Both the position numbers and the translations under genes were made by a program. Below are positions 37,301 through 48,923 of a DNA stretch of 64,000 nt, piece by piece. The notes under the pieces were generated by a model. That model searched no databases, had not been told where the DNA came from, and saw nothing but the letters and a program-made list of their open reading frames with translations. Within the stretch, counting starts at the first letter, position 1. Every line of letters begins with the position of its first letter. This DNA is from Cyclospora cayetanensis (Eukaryota; Apicomplexa; Conoidasida; Eucoccidiorida; Eimeriidae), in the NCBI RefSeq assembly GCF_002999335.1, contig NW_020312236.1, positions 62,001 to 126,000 on the forward strand. The letters are read 5' to 3'.

Positions 37301-39522
37301 CTGTTTTCGATGTAGACACCGCGGAAAGAGTAGCGTATGCTGCACCAGACAATGAGGGTTGATACTAGCATATCGGAGTTGAAAATCCTGTTGTTGCAGG
37401 CATTACGCAAGGGGAGCATAGTACAGAAGAGTAAAGCGGCCCTATAGATCTAGCAGCGGCTGATCCTTAGGTTGCTGTCAGACGCACTGCAACCTGTTGG
37501 TTCGCAGAGGTAGGTCTCCATTGCCGGATACTTTGGCTGTGACCGTCAAACAGATATCCAGAAGAAAGTAAACAGCATGCTCATTTAATCATGCTGTTGC
37601 AGCTGGCAGCAGCCGTTTGCAGCAGCAACAGCAAACATAGCGTTTGCCATAGAGATGTTCAAAAATCAGGCAATGTGGAGAAGCGGAAGGATCTAGCACT
37701 TCCAACTAGTGGTCATCTTAAAACATTTGTGGCTGACCAAAGGCGCCTTCACGCATGCGTACCTTGTTGACAATGTCGGGGAAGAGCTTTGCAACATCAT
37801 GTTGGCCGAGACGAAACTCGACAGAGGCTAAAATGATGAGCCCATCTTCCAGCACTAGCACATCAATCGCCCTTTCAGGGCAAGCCTCTCCTCGTGCTGC
37901 TGCTGCAGCTGCGGCAGCTGTTACGTCCGGCTTCACCAGCAAGACAGAGCGTTCAACCTGCGATGAGGCCACTGCAGCGACAGCAACCACACCAGAAGCA
38001 GCCAACAGCAGCTGCAGGTGGAGGTGTACAGTAGAGAGCGAGGCTTCTGTCACTTTCTTTTTCCACAGTTGGTCGGGTGTGACAGTGCCGACACCGAAAG
38101 AAATGAAGCAGCAGTTGCTGTGCCAGCTGTGGCACATCAAGTGAACTAGGTTACCGACTAACCGGATGGGTAAAAGAAGAGGACATCCCTTTCAAAGGTC
38201 CATCGGCAGGTGCTGAAGTAAAATTGTTGGGGACCTGCCGCTTCAATGCAGAATGCGTTCCGGAACCTGCGGGCAGCACTCTAAGGCTCACAGACCACTA
38301 TGTAGGCCAAAACCTTTTCGTGTTGTCAGCTTATGCATGAATCCATCTGTATGTTTGTCAGTTTGGCATGCTCCTAGTCTCCTCTAGCCAGACTGCGTGT
38401 TGGGAAATGCAAAACGAAACCATTACAGACGCAGCCACCGCTGTGGAAAAATTTAGCTAGGGAACTAGAACTATATTTTTACGCCTCAACCAAGCCCGTT
38501 TCATCTTCCTCTCCGGTGGTTACTGCTTCTGCTGCAGTTGTTGCTGCTGCAAGGGAATCTGCTAGGCGTTTGCGGGTCTTTCCTAGGGGATGCTGCACTA
38601 GCAAGACGGAGCAGAGTCCCCGCGTAAGCTCCACCAGGAGGGCTTCGCGGTTCCATCCCCGTGGTGTTTCCCGCAATGCCTCTTCTGCTTCGTTCTGAGT
38701 GAGTCCCAGCAAGACCATTTAACAAGCTAATGGCAATAAAAAGGACCTGCCGTCTCTTCCCGTAGAAGGGCGAGATACATGCGCTGGAGAATATGCAGCA
38801 CCCTAGCTCTTTGGTCATTAGCCGAAGACTTTGGCGAAAGAGTTCGTGAGATAGCCCAGTCAAAGGCATATTATACTACCTCAGTAAAGGCAAATGTTTT
38901 GGTTCGTATAATATCGTAGCACGTGTCCAGCAATAGCTCCTCCACAACTGTAGCCTGAAGAACAAGACCAGATGTTGAGTCAAATTTCAGGGCTTAGGCA
39001 GGCAGAATTGGATTGTAGCATGCTCTGAATCGTTCTCGAGGACCGTAGCCTGCCTATTGGCAAGCGAGGGGGCCTATTACTAGGACATGCACTGTGAAGC
39101 TTTAGACTCTGTGGTGGTGTTACCGAAGAAAAGCTTTACGATGTTGTTCGTATGGGTATCTAAACGTGAGGAAAACTTTTCTGTCGATACCAAATGCAGA
39201 ACGAGAGGTTGTTGTCTATGGTAGGCAAGAACGAGGATGAAAATTTAGGTAAAAGTGTAAACTGAATGTCTGATATAAATACTTTCGCTATGTGTACCTT
39301 CTTCCGCCTAATAATCTCTGGAAAGAGGAGCAATATGGCTCCGTCCCCAGGTTTGTCCGCCATGGCGAATTCCTGGATGGTCTCTTGGGATGCGCGCCTA
39401 GAAGGAGAAATCTTGCTACTTGAAAATTGAGGGTGCATGTAAATGCTATGACTTCACCTCAAAATACAGTATTGTCCCTATTTTCGCGCCCATTAGCGGA
39501 GCAGGGGAAGACACAAGGTTTC
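28390..39522 (-). CDS. very large unrecognised helix-rich protein
   Basis: I do not recognise the family. Many exons, in an order suggesting one gene of well over 1500 codons. Phase-consistent links: 39458-39522 to an exon ending 39298; 38880-38954; 38483-38694 to 37763-38126 (donor GTAAAA, joined in phase 2); 36695-37170 to 36090-36586 to 35780-36002 to an exon starting 35711. Further exons lie near 35.2-35.0, 34.95-34.86, 34.39-34.18, 33.59-33.44, 33.12-32.80, 32.5, 32.2, 31.9-31.6, 31.5-31.3, 30.4-29.9, 29.24-29.05 and 28.87-28.6 kb. The last exon is 28390-28548, ending in TAA. The product is rich in Leu/Ala amphipathic helices (for example LTLEERICKEAKCLLSL, LLVSLEEDLCLADWKLL), as in alpha-solenoid scaffolds, with poly-Ala and Gln inserts. 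A strongly hydrophobic stretch (AVLLLLLLL) sits in the 36695-37170 exon. The 5' end is not resolved, and a split into two genes is possible. Confidence 0.5.
30315..30356 (-). repeat. in-frame 21-bp tandem duplication
   Basis: Two adjacent 21-base units (one base apart in identity) encode a doubled GDPSRLS heptapeptide in the large minus-strand gene. Confidence 0.8.
36268..36445 (-). repeat. GCT/CAG-rich runs read as poly-alanine
   Basis: Interrupted trinucleotide runs inside the 36090-36586 exon. In the coding frame they are read as two Ala-rich blocks separated by a polar stretch. Such homopolymeric inserts are typical of Eimeria proteins. Confidence 0.75.
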
Positions 39523-40268
39523 CTGTGGAGAGACACACTGAGAGTGTTGTGAATGCATAAAAATTCAGACTTTTCGAGTCTTTGCACCCAGCGTCCCCCT
39601 TGCAAAAGAGACCTTAGGCTCTATATTGTGGTAAGTAATGTTTATCAAGTCAATAAAATAATTTTCTTATACTGGGTCGTCTGACAATCCAAATCTTATT
39701 CGAATGCTCCACCAGCAGCAGCTCATGCAGCCCCAGCGAGGTCACTCTGCCAAACAAGAACGTGTGGCTAGCCTCAGCTCTTTCTTTTGCATTTGTAAAA
39801 TGAGGTACCCACCGTGTAAAGCTACAATGGATTCGCGATTTTATTCACACCGTAAGGCACACTGCACATTTCCGAGTGTCTTGCTTCATGTATCTGGGAC
39901 AGGAGATGACTGTGTAGAGGAGACGGCGCTTCTCTATCCCCTTCGCGGGTCGTACAGTTTAGCTGGTCCCAATATACCTCAGACTTAAGTTTTTTCCATA
40001 AATCTCGAACAAGGCTGCGTAGCAATTAGGTGTACAGGTGCCCATATGCAGGACTGTCTTTGCCGAACACGCATAAAGCAAGAGGCTTGTAAAAACAAGA
40101 GTCAGTGCATTAAGGGGCCCTGTCTCTGCTGGAGCCTTTTTAACACCATTCAGATATCTCTGTCGCCTCAGTACCTTGATTGTGTTCTTAGAGCAAGCGC
40201 ACACGAAACGGGTTCTACGACTTTGGGGGGTATGCAGGGCGCCTTTCAGTCCTGCAGGCCGTTAGGAA
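39523..40268. other. divergent intergenic region or unresolved first exons
   Basis: Between the first resolved exon of the large minus-strand gene and the plus-strand membrane protein gene. A minus-strand frame at 39822-40025 looks moderately protein-like and could be a first exon, but I could not join it. Both promoters should lie here. Confidence 0.4.
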
Positions 40269-41994
40269 ATGATAACCCCCGCTGCTGAGGCATGGCGGGG
40301 TGACGTTGAATTTACCTATGCAGACCCCGACGAGGTGCTGGACCCCGGTGCCTTCTCGGTTGCTGAGCCTCTGTACTCCGTGGATTCTGAGCTATCTACG
40401 GAAAGCTCAAACAAGCAGTGGTCCTGCCGGCTGCTGCCATGTCTGCCCCCCTTAGGCCTTGTCTCTGCCTCCATTGGTTTGCAGCTAGGAGCTGCGCTCC
40501 TCTTGCTTGCTGCTGCAACAAACGGGCAACGCCTCCACGGTTTGACCCCCAGCCTTCTAGACCCGGAGTTGCCTTTAATCCGTGCAAGCTTCAAAACCAG
40601 GGACCCCAGGACATATGCATGGTGCCTTGCGTATGCCTGGGCATGGTCTTTGATCATCTTTGTGGTTTTGGCAGTGGCTTCAGCGATCATGGCTGTTCTC
40701 CTGGGGTGTTGCAAGTGGGCAAGGGTCCTTAGGGCCTTGAGCATCGTTCAGTCCTTAATTTCTCTGGGGACGGCCCTGACATGCTGCATGTGGCTCTCCG
40801 GGTACTCTGTCTCTCAGTCATCCATAGACAATGCAGCCGTTGACCAATTTTTAGAGCCCTTCAACTATGGAACACTGTTATTTGCAAAGACACACGAAGT
40901 TATACTCAGAGCGACAGGAGGAATGACTGCAGCGGCCGCTGCCGCCGCCGCTAGGGCTTCCAGGGCCACTTGCCATGATACCGCAACAGGAGCGATGACG
41001 TGAGCCACTGCACCTGACAGCACAGCGCCGCACGCACACTGACTGTATATTTTACGTCTCAAGCCACCGCTAGGCTTTGTTAGAATCCGGATAACGCGTT
41101 ACAGCTTGAGGCAGACGGCGTAGGATCGTTAGGGCTCAAGATGTGGAGCCTACAACTCGAAGAGTACGATTTGAGGCTTACTCGCTATGCAGCTGTTAGT
41201 GGGAAGCCAGCTGAAATCATGTCATCGCTTTACTAGTCCAGATGCTTTTCTAAATCGAATTATTGCTTGACTTTGCGGCTTACCACTAGCGGATTCTATA
41301 TATTTATCTTCGTATGTATGCATGCACGCTTGTATGGGTCATGTGCGTGCTGCCTTCTTTCAGGACCAGTGCAGCGTTGATTGCATCTTGGGCAGCAAGT
41401 TTTCTACAGATTCAAGCAGCGCTGGGGGGGATGGCTCCTCCGGTATTTGGTGTCCCTGCAGTTTTGCTGTCCTGCGCATGTCTCATTTGTCTGAACTTTG
41501 GGTGCCTTGAGCGCTGGAACAACATGATCTTGACGATGCTATTTTTGGCTTCCGCTTTTGTTGCCACAGTAGCATGGGTAGCGGCACAAGAGGTGTATGC
41601 GATAAACTACAGCACTCGGCCTCACTCAGATTCCTTCATTGTAAAGCTTCTAAAGAAACTAGTAGACATCGAACAGTGGGGAATAGCATTAGGAATGGAA
41701 GTTGGAGTCGCCTGCTTCGCTGTTATATCCGCAACACAATCTGTGTTGTGTATCTTCGCCACCACGGTAATGTTTTACCGAGTGTTCGGCCACAGGATAG
41801 AAGCATGCAGGAGGAAGCGAAAGCAGAGAAAAAGAGACAAGGCAACATGTGAAACAAGAAGACACTCCCCGTGCAGCCACCCAGCGGCAGTCATCAGCAC
41901 ATACACCTCGCCTGTCGCTAAGTCCCCTGTTTCAATCCTGGCTCCTTCCGCGAAGATCCTTGTGCCACCACCCCCGCATGCGGTACTGCCTTAG
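40269..41994 (+). CDS. polytopic membrane protein, unrecognised
   Basis: Two exons, 40269-40999 (donor GTGAGC) and 41364-41994 (acceptor CTTTCAG), join exactly in phase 2 to give 453 residues. An acidic N-terminus of about 60 residues precedes about seven hydrophobic segments: near GLVSASIGLQLGAALLLL, SLIIFVVLAVASAIMAVLL, SIVQSLISLGTAL, ALIASWAASFL, VLLSCACLICL, MILTMLFLASAFVATVA and GVACFAVISATQSVLCIF. A short poly-Ala block (TAAAAAAAARAS) lies in a loop at the exon junction, and the C-terminus is a basic, Ser/Pro-rich tail. No transporter or receptor motif is seen. A similar type of protein (acidic N-terminus, two exons, several membrane segments) lies at 48.9-51.1 kb, on the other side of the SENP-like gene, but intron phase differs and I see no clear sequence match. 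Confidence 0.75.
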
Positions 41995-43183
41995 ATTGTT
42001 CTGTGCCCTTGGACAACTAAAGGGGTATATGCCGAGACACTTGGTCAATGTGCAGGCGCCGATATCATGCAATGTCTTTGGTGTTTTCAAGAGAGGTCTC
42101 TTATGTCCCCTTCACGTCAGCTGCTGGGATCCATGGGGGACCATCCTTAGCAGAAATCGCACGAGTCCTTTAAGACGCTAGACAGCTATCAAGTCAGCGC
42201 CCGGAAAGACCTTAAAGTGCACGTGTGGTTTCTGAAAGGCACATAGATCTGCGCGTATGACGATACTGTCGGACGGTCGAAGAGCTTTACGCGTAGAATG
42301 TTGAACTGCCGGAGGGAAGTACCCGCGTATAACCTGAGCCTGTTACACAGCTATTTAATTTGATTCGAATTTCTAAAATTACTGGCATTAAGGGAACGTA
42401 TCAGCGGGCCCTTTAGGGAAGGGTTGTCACAATCGCTAGGTTCGGCCGGCGCCTTCCGTAACGCCGGCCTTTTTAGGTAGGCTCTAGAGGAAAGGTGATC
42501 CTCTCCCATGGATGCTTCACCAAGGACTTGAGACAAGGCACTTATATAGACTCCAGCCTCTGTTTCATTTACACACCGATACAGCTGTCAGTGTCCCCTT
42601 CATTGAGCTGGTCCATACGGGTTGCAGGCTGTGTGGTCTATGAATTCACTGTTTCCTGCCTGAAACAAAGGTCCAGAAGATGCAGCACAAAATAAAATAT
42701 AGGGTTTAGAGGTCAAGAGAGTCATATGCTGCCCTTTTAACGTGAGGGCCTAGGGTTGAATGGAGGTGAACCACGGCCTCCGTGATCGCACCGCCACAGA
42801 TCATGGGGCCGAGGCCTCGGGGGTTTTTGTCCCTTCTATTGGCTTTATATGAATATTTACCTAATTCATGAGGCAAGTGTTTGCGGACTGAAGAGCAACT
42901 CGGAAGGTGAACACATGCAGGCCTGTTGTAGGCCGAGTCCCTGCTGGCCGCGCATTACCACTACCGCATAAGTTGTCAAGCAGATGTCCTCTTGGATGCT
43001 GCTTCCCCTAATCCTCTCCTTCTCAGCGCTCTAATATATTGGCTTTACCAGTTTAGGCGGAACGTTTGGAAAGGGAAGCTCTGGGCTGACTCTATAATGA
43101 CCTTCCAAGGCCTCGAGGCACACCAGAAAAAAGCGTGAAGCCCCTGTAACACAAGCAGCAGCGGAATCAAAGGCGCATCCAAC
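41995..43183. other. intergenic region
   Basis: Between two plus-strand genes. Holds a GC-rich hairpin followed by T5 (listed separately). No gene seen. Confidence 0.5.
42444..42474 (+). other. GC-rich hairpin followed by T run
   Basis: GGCCGGCG at 42444-42451, a 10-base loop, then the exact complement CGCCGGCC at 42462-42469, followed at once by TTTTT. The form is that of a bacterial intrinsic terminator or of a Pol III stop after a stem. In a nuclear coccidian context it may be chance or part of a short non-coding RNA. It lies about 450 bases past the membrane protein gene. Confidence 0.35.
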
Positions 43184-46100
43184 ATGCAGAGACGCCTGTT
43201 GGGTGTCACAGCCTTCCTTGCGCTGCTACCTGGCCCCGCCCGCTGCACTGGTGAGGGTGTGGCATGGAATAACGGCTTGCCTCCTCTTCCTCTCTGTGTC
43301 TGGCACTCTCTCCTTCTCCGTCTCAGGACTTCTGCCTCTTCATGCGCTCCTGTGCAAGGCACCTGAAAGCGCCTGCTGGGTACGGGGCGGCTTGCGTCTG
43401 CGCAGGGAGAGAGGGTCAGCTGCCTGGGGCCTTTAAGGAGGAAGAGGACCACACAGGCCCCTTTCCGTCGCCACGTTACCAGAGGCCTCTTTCAGCCTCG
43501 CCGACAGAGTCACCGTAAGTTTTGGAGGCATGGGTATACCAGATTCTCAGGAGGCCCCTCTGAGTTTACAGGGGATGCTCCCTTGCCAGCGACAAGCTAG
43601 GGGAGACTGTTAGGTCTGTGTCCTCGGGATACTCTGTGTTATCGATTTATGATTGAGAAAAGTGGCTTATGTGTATGCGGTAAATGCTATTCAGGGCGCC
43701 TGAAGGCCTAAACTCTGTTTGGTGGGTAATAGGACAGCCCACCACGAAACAAGAAGCCTCTCTTTGGCACCCAGAGCCAAAACAATCGGACAAAGGGCTG
43801 CAGACCCTAGAATACAACCCTTCTAATATACGCGAAGACCCCTTGGAGGAACCTCAGAATCAGCAGCTGCCACCCACTGAAGCTGCTGGGGCAAACGGGG
43901 GCGAAGACTCCCTAGAGGACTCACAGCCGCAGGGGCACGTTGCAACAGGAGATGGAGGTGCTTCGGGAGGCGTTCTTCAGCCCGAAACACCACTTGACTC
44001 CGGGCCCTCCGGAGTAGCAACGCTCGGCAGTCCGGATGGAGCAGGCGCTGCACAAGAGACGCAGCCCGGTGCATGGGGTGGTGCAGACAGCGGTGACGAC
44101 CTTCAGGACGCACAGTATGGAGATCTCAGCGACTCAGAAGAAAGTGCCTGGAGCGACAGCCCTCTAAGCGACGAGCAAGCCGAGAAAGAGGAAGCTGCCG
44201 CTAAATTGGAAAGAGGCGCTATCTCTCCTAGCGATTTGGAAGCCTCATCCTTGCCATTTTCTGTTCTAGTGAATGCAGTGAGCAAGCACACGACGGTTTC
44301 AGCAGGCTTACATCTGTTGTGGAGAGACAGGTTTTAACATATTGGAGGTGCAGGAACGAAACAAAGCTTTGATTCTGCTTTGGCTGCCCTCAGGTGTTGA
44401 AGATCAACAGGCGCTACGATGAATGCAGCGATACAAGAAGGTCCATAACTAACGCCGGTAAGTTGCCAACGTGACCCGCTTCTCTCTCAGCTCGTGAAAT
44501 CATGCTCACGAGAGCAACGAAACAGAGCCACTCCCTCCTTGATACCGAGCCCTATTTCTCTACGCAGCAGCAGCTGCCACAGGGACACTAAGCTAGCTTT
44601 TGTGTCTTTGCAGAGGAAGAGCTGATGTCCCATGTTGTCGACCGTTGGCAAGAGGCGAACTACGCGCCCTTCACGATCGAAGGGATGCTTGTCAGCTCGT
44701 AAGGGCGAAGCTACAGATATAAAGTGCTGAGCTCCTAGACTTCCAAATGGTTCTGGTAGTCTGGTGTAACAACATAGATTAATTATATATGCAGGGATTC
44801 AGAGAATGTCGCAATATTCTCTAAGTCTTTTCAGGCTGCCTTCTGCTTGTGAGCTTCGCACCAAGCCAGGCGCAGCTTTGGAGAAATAGGTGCTTCTGGT
44901 CATGAAAGATGTCCTCAAAAACTCTCTTTTGCAAAATTCCTCGTTCGAATTGTGACGTGGTGTCCTATGGATCCCAGGCAGGAACAGCAGGTCCTTTTAC
45001 GCGCTGAAGGGCTGACTCCCAACCTCATAAATGTCTATCTCCGGGCTCTAGAGGTAACTTGCTTTCCTAGGATCTCCCCCAAAGGCATGCAAAGCAGCAT
45101 CGGCTGGGCTTGTCCTTTGAATTTGCTACTGCAATTCCTGCAGTAACAGGAACAGATGTAGACTTCGACAAGAAAGGACTGATTTTAGGGCCCCTTAGAT
45201 GCTAATAGCATTACAGGGACCATTGTGCTACGAGTACTGGCTGCGTGCCTTGATGTACTGGGTCCTGCAGGTCAACAAAACGCCGTTGCACACTCGCAGG
45301 TAGGTCGCTAGACTGGGTTATTTTCCAAGTGGAAGGCTTCTATGTTTTTCTCTGGGCCTAGCCTGGACCAGCACAGGGAGGGACACTGGCTACCGAGCAC
45401 ATTTCTGTCGTAATTGTCATTGCGTTTGGCAATCCACCAGGCGCAAAAGGCCCAAACTGACCAGTCTCAGCGTTGAGATATCCTCCAAGCTGCTGTCCCC
45501 CAGTATGTCCTCGGAAGACACTGGAATTCTTCTGGTGAGAGTACTATTCGGACATTGGGCCCACACAGTGCGATGTGCTTGCAATACTAGGATCGTCCAA
45601 GAGCACTTTACGTCTGCCTAGCGAAGGACGTCCCTAGCTACTGCAGTCTCTTCAGTGCAAGTCTGGCACTGGCGGCAGTCGAGTGGCAGTCTTTGCTGCT
45701 GCTGCTTTATGATAAGTTCTCTGGGCGTTGTGCTTTCTTTGCTCTCGCTGCTATATTCGGCCCTGCCTCGCTCTCTCCCAATGGCATTTTGGTGTAGGAG
45801 GAACTCGAGCGACAAAACGTTCTGAAGTCCCAGGTGGTCATTTTGCCCGTCACGTTGGGACCGACGCACTATGCAACTATCGTAGTTGATATCATGTAAA
45901 GAAACACACCTACTAGCAAATGCATCCGCTTCTCTCGAAAATTCAGCTATCCTTAAATTGATGTGTGTAACTAATTTTCATCACGAATCGGTCCGCGAAA
46001 GTTGCAGCGCTGTTTGTTGCTTGGATAATTCGACTGGAATGCTCTGCTTTGCAGCAAGGGGCCACGTGCAGCCCTTTTTCTGGTACGATGGTACGATCCT

Positions 46101-46896
46101 TCTCAATCATCTGGAGCTATACCGATCCAAAATACCCTGTCGGTGCTAAGAGCCTATATACAGGAGCACGGTGAGTTGCTGGAATACAGGCCTTCGGGCA
46201 GCTGCACATGCGTATCGAGCCGTAGGTGTGAGTCATTCCCGCAAAAATTCAGGAGGCACTGATGAATATATAGCACTTGGACTGTCCTTTCACGACGTTG
46301 CTGAAATTCAGGTCTCAGATTTTTCAGCCTTCACCGTTCCAACTTCGTACCAGAGGTGCGCCAACCGTTGACTTGCTCTGTCCAGTCGTAAACATGTCCT
46401 CTAATAGGAGACGCAAACAGCATCACTGTCTTGGATGTTAGCTAAAGAATGTTGATTTACATGAGCGGTGACTTGTGTGCCTCTCTCAGCCTTCCATCGT
46501 CGGGCAGTTTGACGGGAGAGACACTGGAGTTCTCACTTGCATGATTGCAACACAGATGGCGGAGGGTTGCAATCCTGTGGCGTCTAGTGAGGATATGCCC
46601 TACTTCAGGAAGCAGCTGGTACGCCCAGCAAAGCTAGGAGGCTTTTGGGTTGCGCTAAAGCTCTATATTCACATGAACAACTGTTAGGTCGCACAAATTT
46701 GTAGGCCTCCGCCGCTGAAGGCATTACTAGTGCAACTCTCCATGCCTTGCTTTTGGGAACTCAGAAAAGTGGGATATCAGGGAAACAAGTAGTTACGGGA
46801 CAACAAAGGCTCTTCTTCTGCTCTGTTGCATTCTCTGTTCAGCTATTGAAGCTCGACTTCGCCAGCCGCTGGAAACGGAAAGCTGTACAGCAGTGA
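43184..46896 (+). CDS. Ulp1/SENP-like SUMO protease homologue, catalytic Cys replaced
   Basis: Member of the C48 (Ulp1/SENP) fold that normally removes SUMO. Fifteen exons fit in phase: 43184-43250, 43327-43379, 43483-43514, 43695-44277, 44394-44457, 44614-44698, 44795-44848, 44978-45053, 45271-45299, 45441-45534, 45798-45895, 46055-46170, 46312-46355, 46490-46618, 46843-46896; 525 residues. The first exon encodes a signal-like peptide (MQRRLLGVTAFLALLPGPAR). Residues about 50-245 are acidic, Gly/Glu/Ser-rich and disordered. The C-terminal third shows VILPVTLGPTHYATIVVD (His403), LFLVRWYDPS (Asp426) and GQFDGRDTGVLTCM, where SENPs have NGSDCG: Thr477 stands in place of the nucleophile. The closing SSEDMPYFRKQL is the conserved SENP C-terminal helix. 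Probably a pseudoprotease that may still bind a SUMO-like partner. The first three exons are the least certain. Confidence 0.85.
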
Positions 46897-47145
46897 ATTC
46901 CAACCATGTTATTGATTTTATGAGACTGCGCTTTGACAAGCTGAATATTTTGGCATCATGGGTTAGAAAAGCACGTAGAAGTAGTGCTATGTAAGTTACG
47001 CCATTACCAGCAGCCTCAAGGACATCCTACGGGGGTGAGAGATGTCTGTTCTACACATGGCTGCACCTTCAGATCGCTCGGAACAATGCATACAGTCGCA
47101 CACTGTAGCTTTCCATCAAAGGTCTCCACATAAAATACCTTTAAC

Positions 47146-48813
47146 CTAGGAGTTTAGCAAAATGCAGTGGGAATTAAATGCTGTCCAAAAGAGCGTCCTG
47201 CTTTTCCGGCATGCGCCTCTCAGTGTCCGACGTGCCGGGGGAGGCGCATCGATGATGTGCTTCTCTGCACCCTCTAAGCATTCCGAGCAATCACAGCTAG
47301 TTGCAGGCAGGAAGCAGCACACATGAAATCGATTCCTCCAGTATTGAGCCGAGGCTTCCGTGCAATAAGCATGATATACGAGCAACCATACCAACTAGTC
47401 AGCCCTTTGAAATTTTTGACTGCATATATATCTACTGGAATATAAAGTGCTCAAGTGTAGCATGTTCCGATACAACCTAACATTACTCTGCAAAATATTT
47501 TATATATATATAGGCTGACAATTCAAAGAGTTGATTCCTTGCTAATCCTGAATCGAACGCGACTGGGCGCACTCCCGCAGCATTCATTGTAACAGTATGG
47601 ATCTACCAGAGCACTGCGAAAGCATGTACGGGTAACCAAAGCATGCAATCGGTAAGGATGTGTTATTTAGGTAAAGGCAAGTCATGGGGCTGCAAGTGTG
47701 TACGCGCGATACCATAATTTCCTTTCCTCACTGTACATGCGCTGAACTTAGTGGACACCGTTTAGGAGCAGTGTCTTGGATAAATTGACTAGCTGAGGAC
47801 ATAAGCATAAGCCAATAGACTGTAGCACGAAGGTAGTCTGGGAGAAATACTGACCTTTCAGAAGAGAGGTACTTTTTGACACAGTCGAAAGAAGTCTGTC
47901 CGTAATCATAGTTCTTGGACGCACCAAGAAGGCAGAGCACTCGATCTTGCATTCAATCTACAGGCGTATGGAAAAATTCAAGAAAAACCATTTTAGAGGC
48001 ATACAGTCTAGGTCAGAGGTATCGCTGGAGGCCGTGTCCTTTGCCGCAAAGGCCTCGGCGGTTACTTCCTGTCCACGCAACAAAGGGAAAGAAACACGAG
48101 AGGAAAATTGCGCAGGGGCTCGAGCTGACAACTAATATGATAAATCTAGCAAAATAACTAATATGGGTGGGCGATGCAACATTAACAAAGCGAGCTGGGA
48201 AGGGGGACACAGTTTCGGTGAAGGAACAGCGCATGAAGGGACCACTGGCCACACACTGGGACGGATGTGATGGGAAAATACGGGAGACTTTGAATCTCCT
48301 TAGAATAGCTTTTAAATGTAAAGCATGATAGCAATCTACCGCCTGCGTTTGCAATGGTAGGCCGACAAAGATTTCGAGCTTCAGACCATAGATACCCCAG
48401 ACAGCAGCCCTCCACACGCGAGGACGCCCGCTTCCGCGTCAGGGCCGCTGCAGCTGCCAAGGAACCCAGTCTTGCTTGCTCAGTTTCCTCGGGGTAAGAA
48501 ATGAAAAGGTTTAGATGGACATTATGAAGAAGATCGAGGTGACACTGCACAGTTCAGACTCAGTGAAGGACAGGGTCTCCTAGAGGCCCTGTCCCTTCGT
48601 CCAATGGTCGCCATAACGTGTGTACACAATTACTCTCAGAGCGTTTTATTAACGCATAGCCTTGGCTAGGAGTGGTGTGGGGCTCATCCGGCACCGAAAT
48701 TAGGGGCCAACTTTGCAGATTCCATTGTGAGACCAATACGTCTGCGTGGCGGATTTCACAGCAGACATTCGCGCAATCCCCCAAATTTAACTTCTGCCTT
48801 AGGAAGCAGTCCA
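47146..48813 (-). CDS. possible multi-exon gene, unrecognised
   Basis: Weak but repeated coding signal on the minus strand. From the 5' side: a stretch at about 48780-48590; an exon at about 48550-48310 (CHLDLLHNVHLNLFISYPEE) after a TGTGCAG acceptor; an exon starting near 47957 after TGTAG and open into a GTCAGT donor; and a possible last exon ending in TAG at 47146 with an acidic, Cys-rich then basic C-terminus (SECLEGAEKHIIDAPPP). Phases could be matched for only part of the chain, and no family is recognised. It is divergent from the membrane protein gene at 48924. Confidence 0.3.
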
Positions 48814-48923
48814 ATTTTCTGGTTCTTTTCTTCGCGGTAAAGGCAGATGCTGGAAGTTGTGCGACATGGTCGCCCCGGAAGAGAGTACCTACAGCAGGAA
48901 TCTTACGCGCTGGGGAGTAGGGA

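Noticed and set aside
43823..44113. Minus-strand frame of 96 codons
   Set aside because: Antisense of the acidic exon of the SENP-like gene.
47499..47514. TATATA run suggestive of a TATA box
   Set aside because: Simple AT repeat in a spacer; TATA boxes are not a reliable promoter sign in coccidia.
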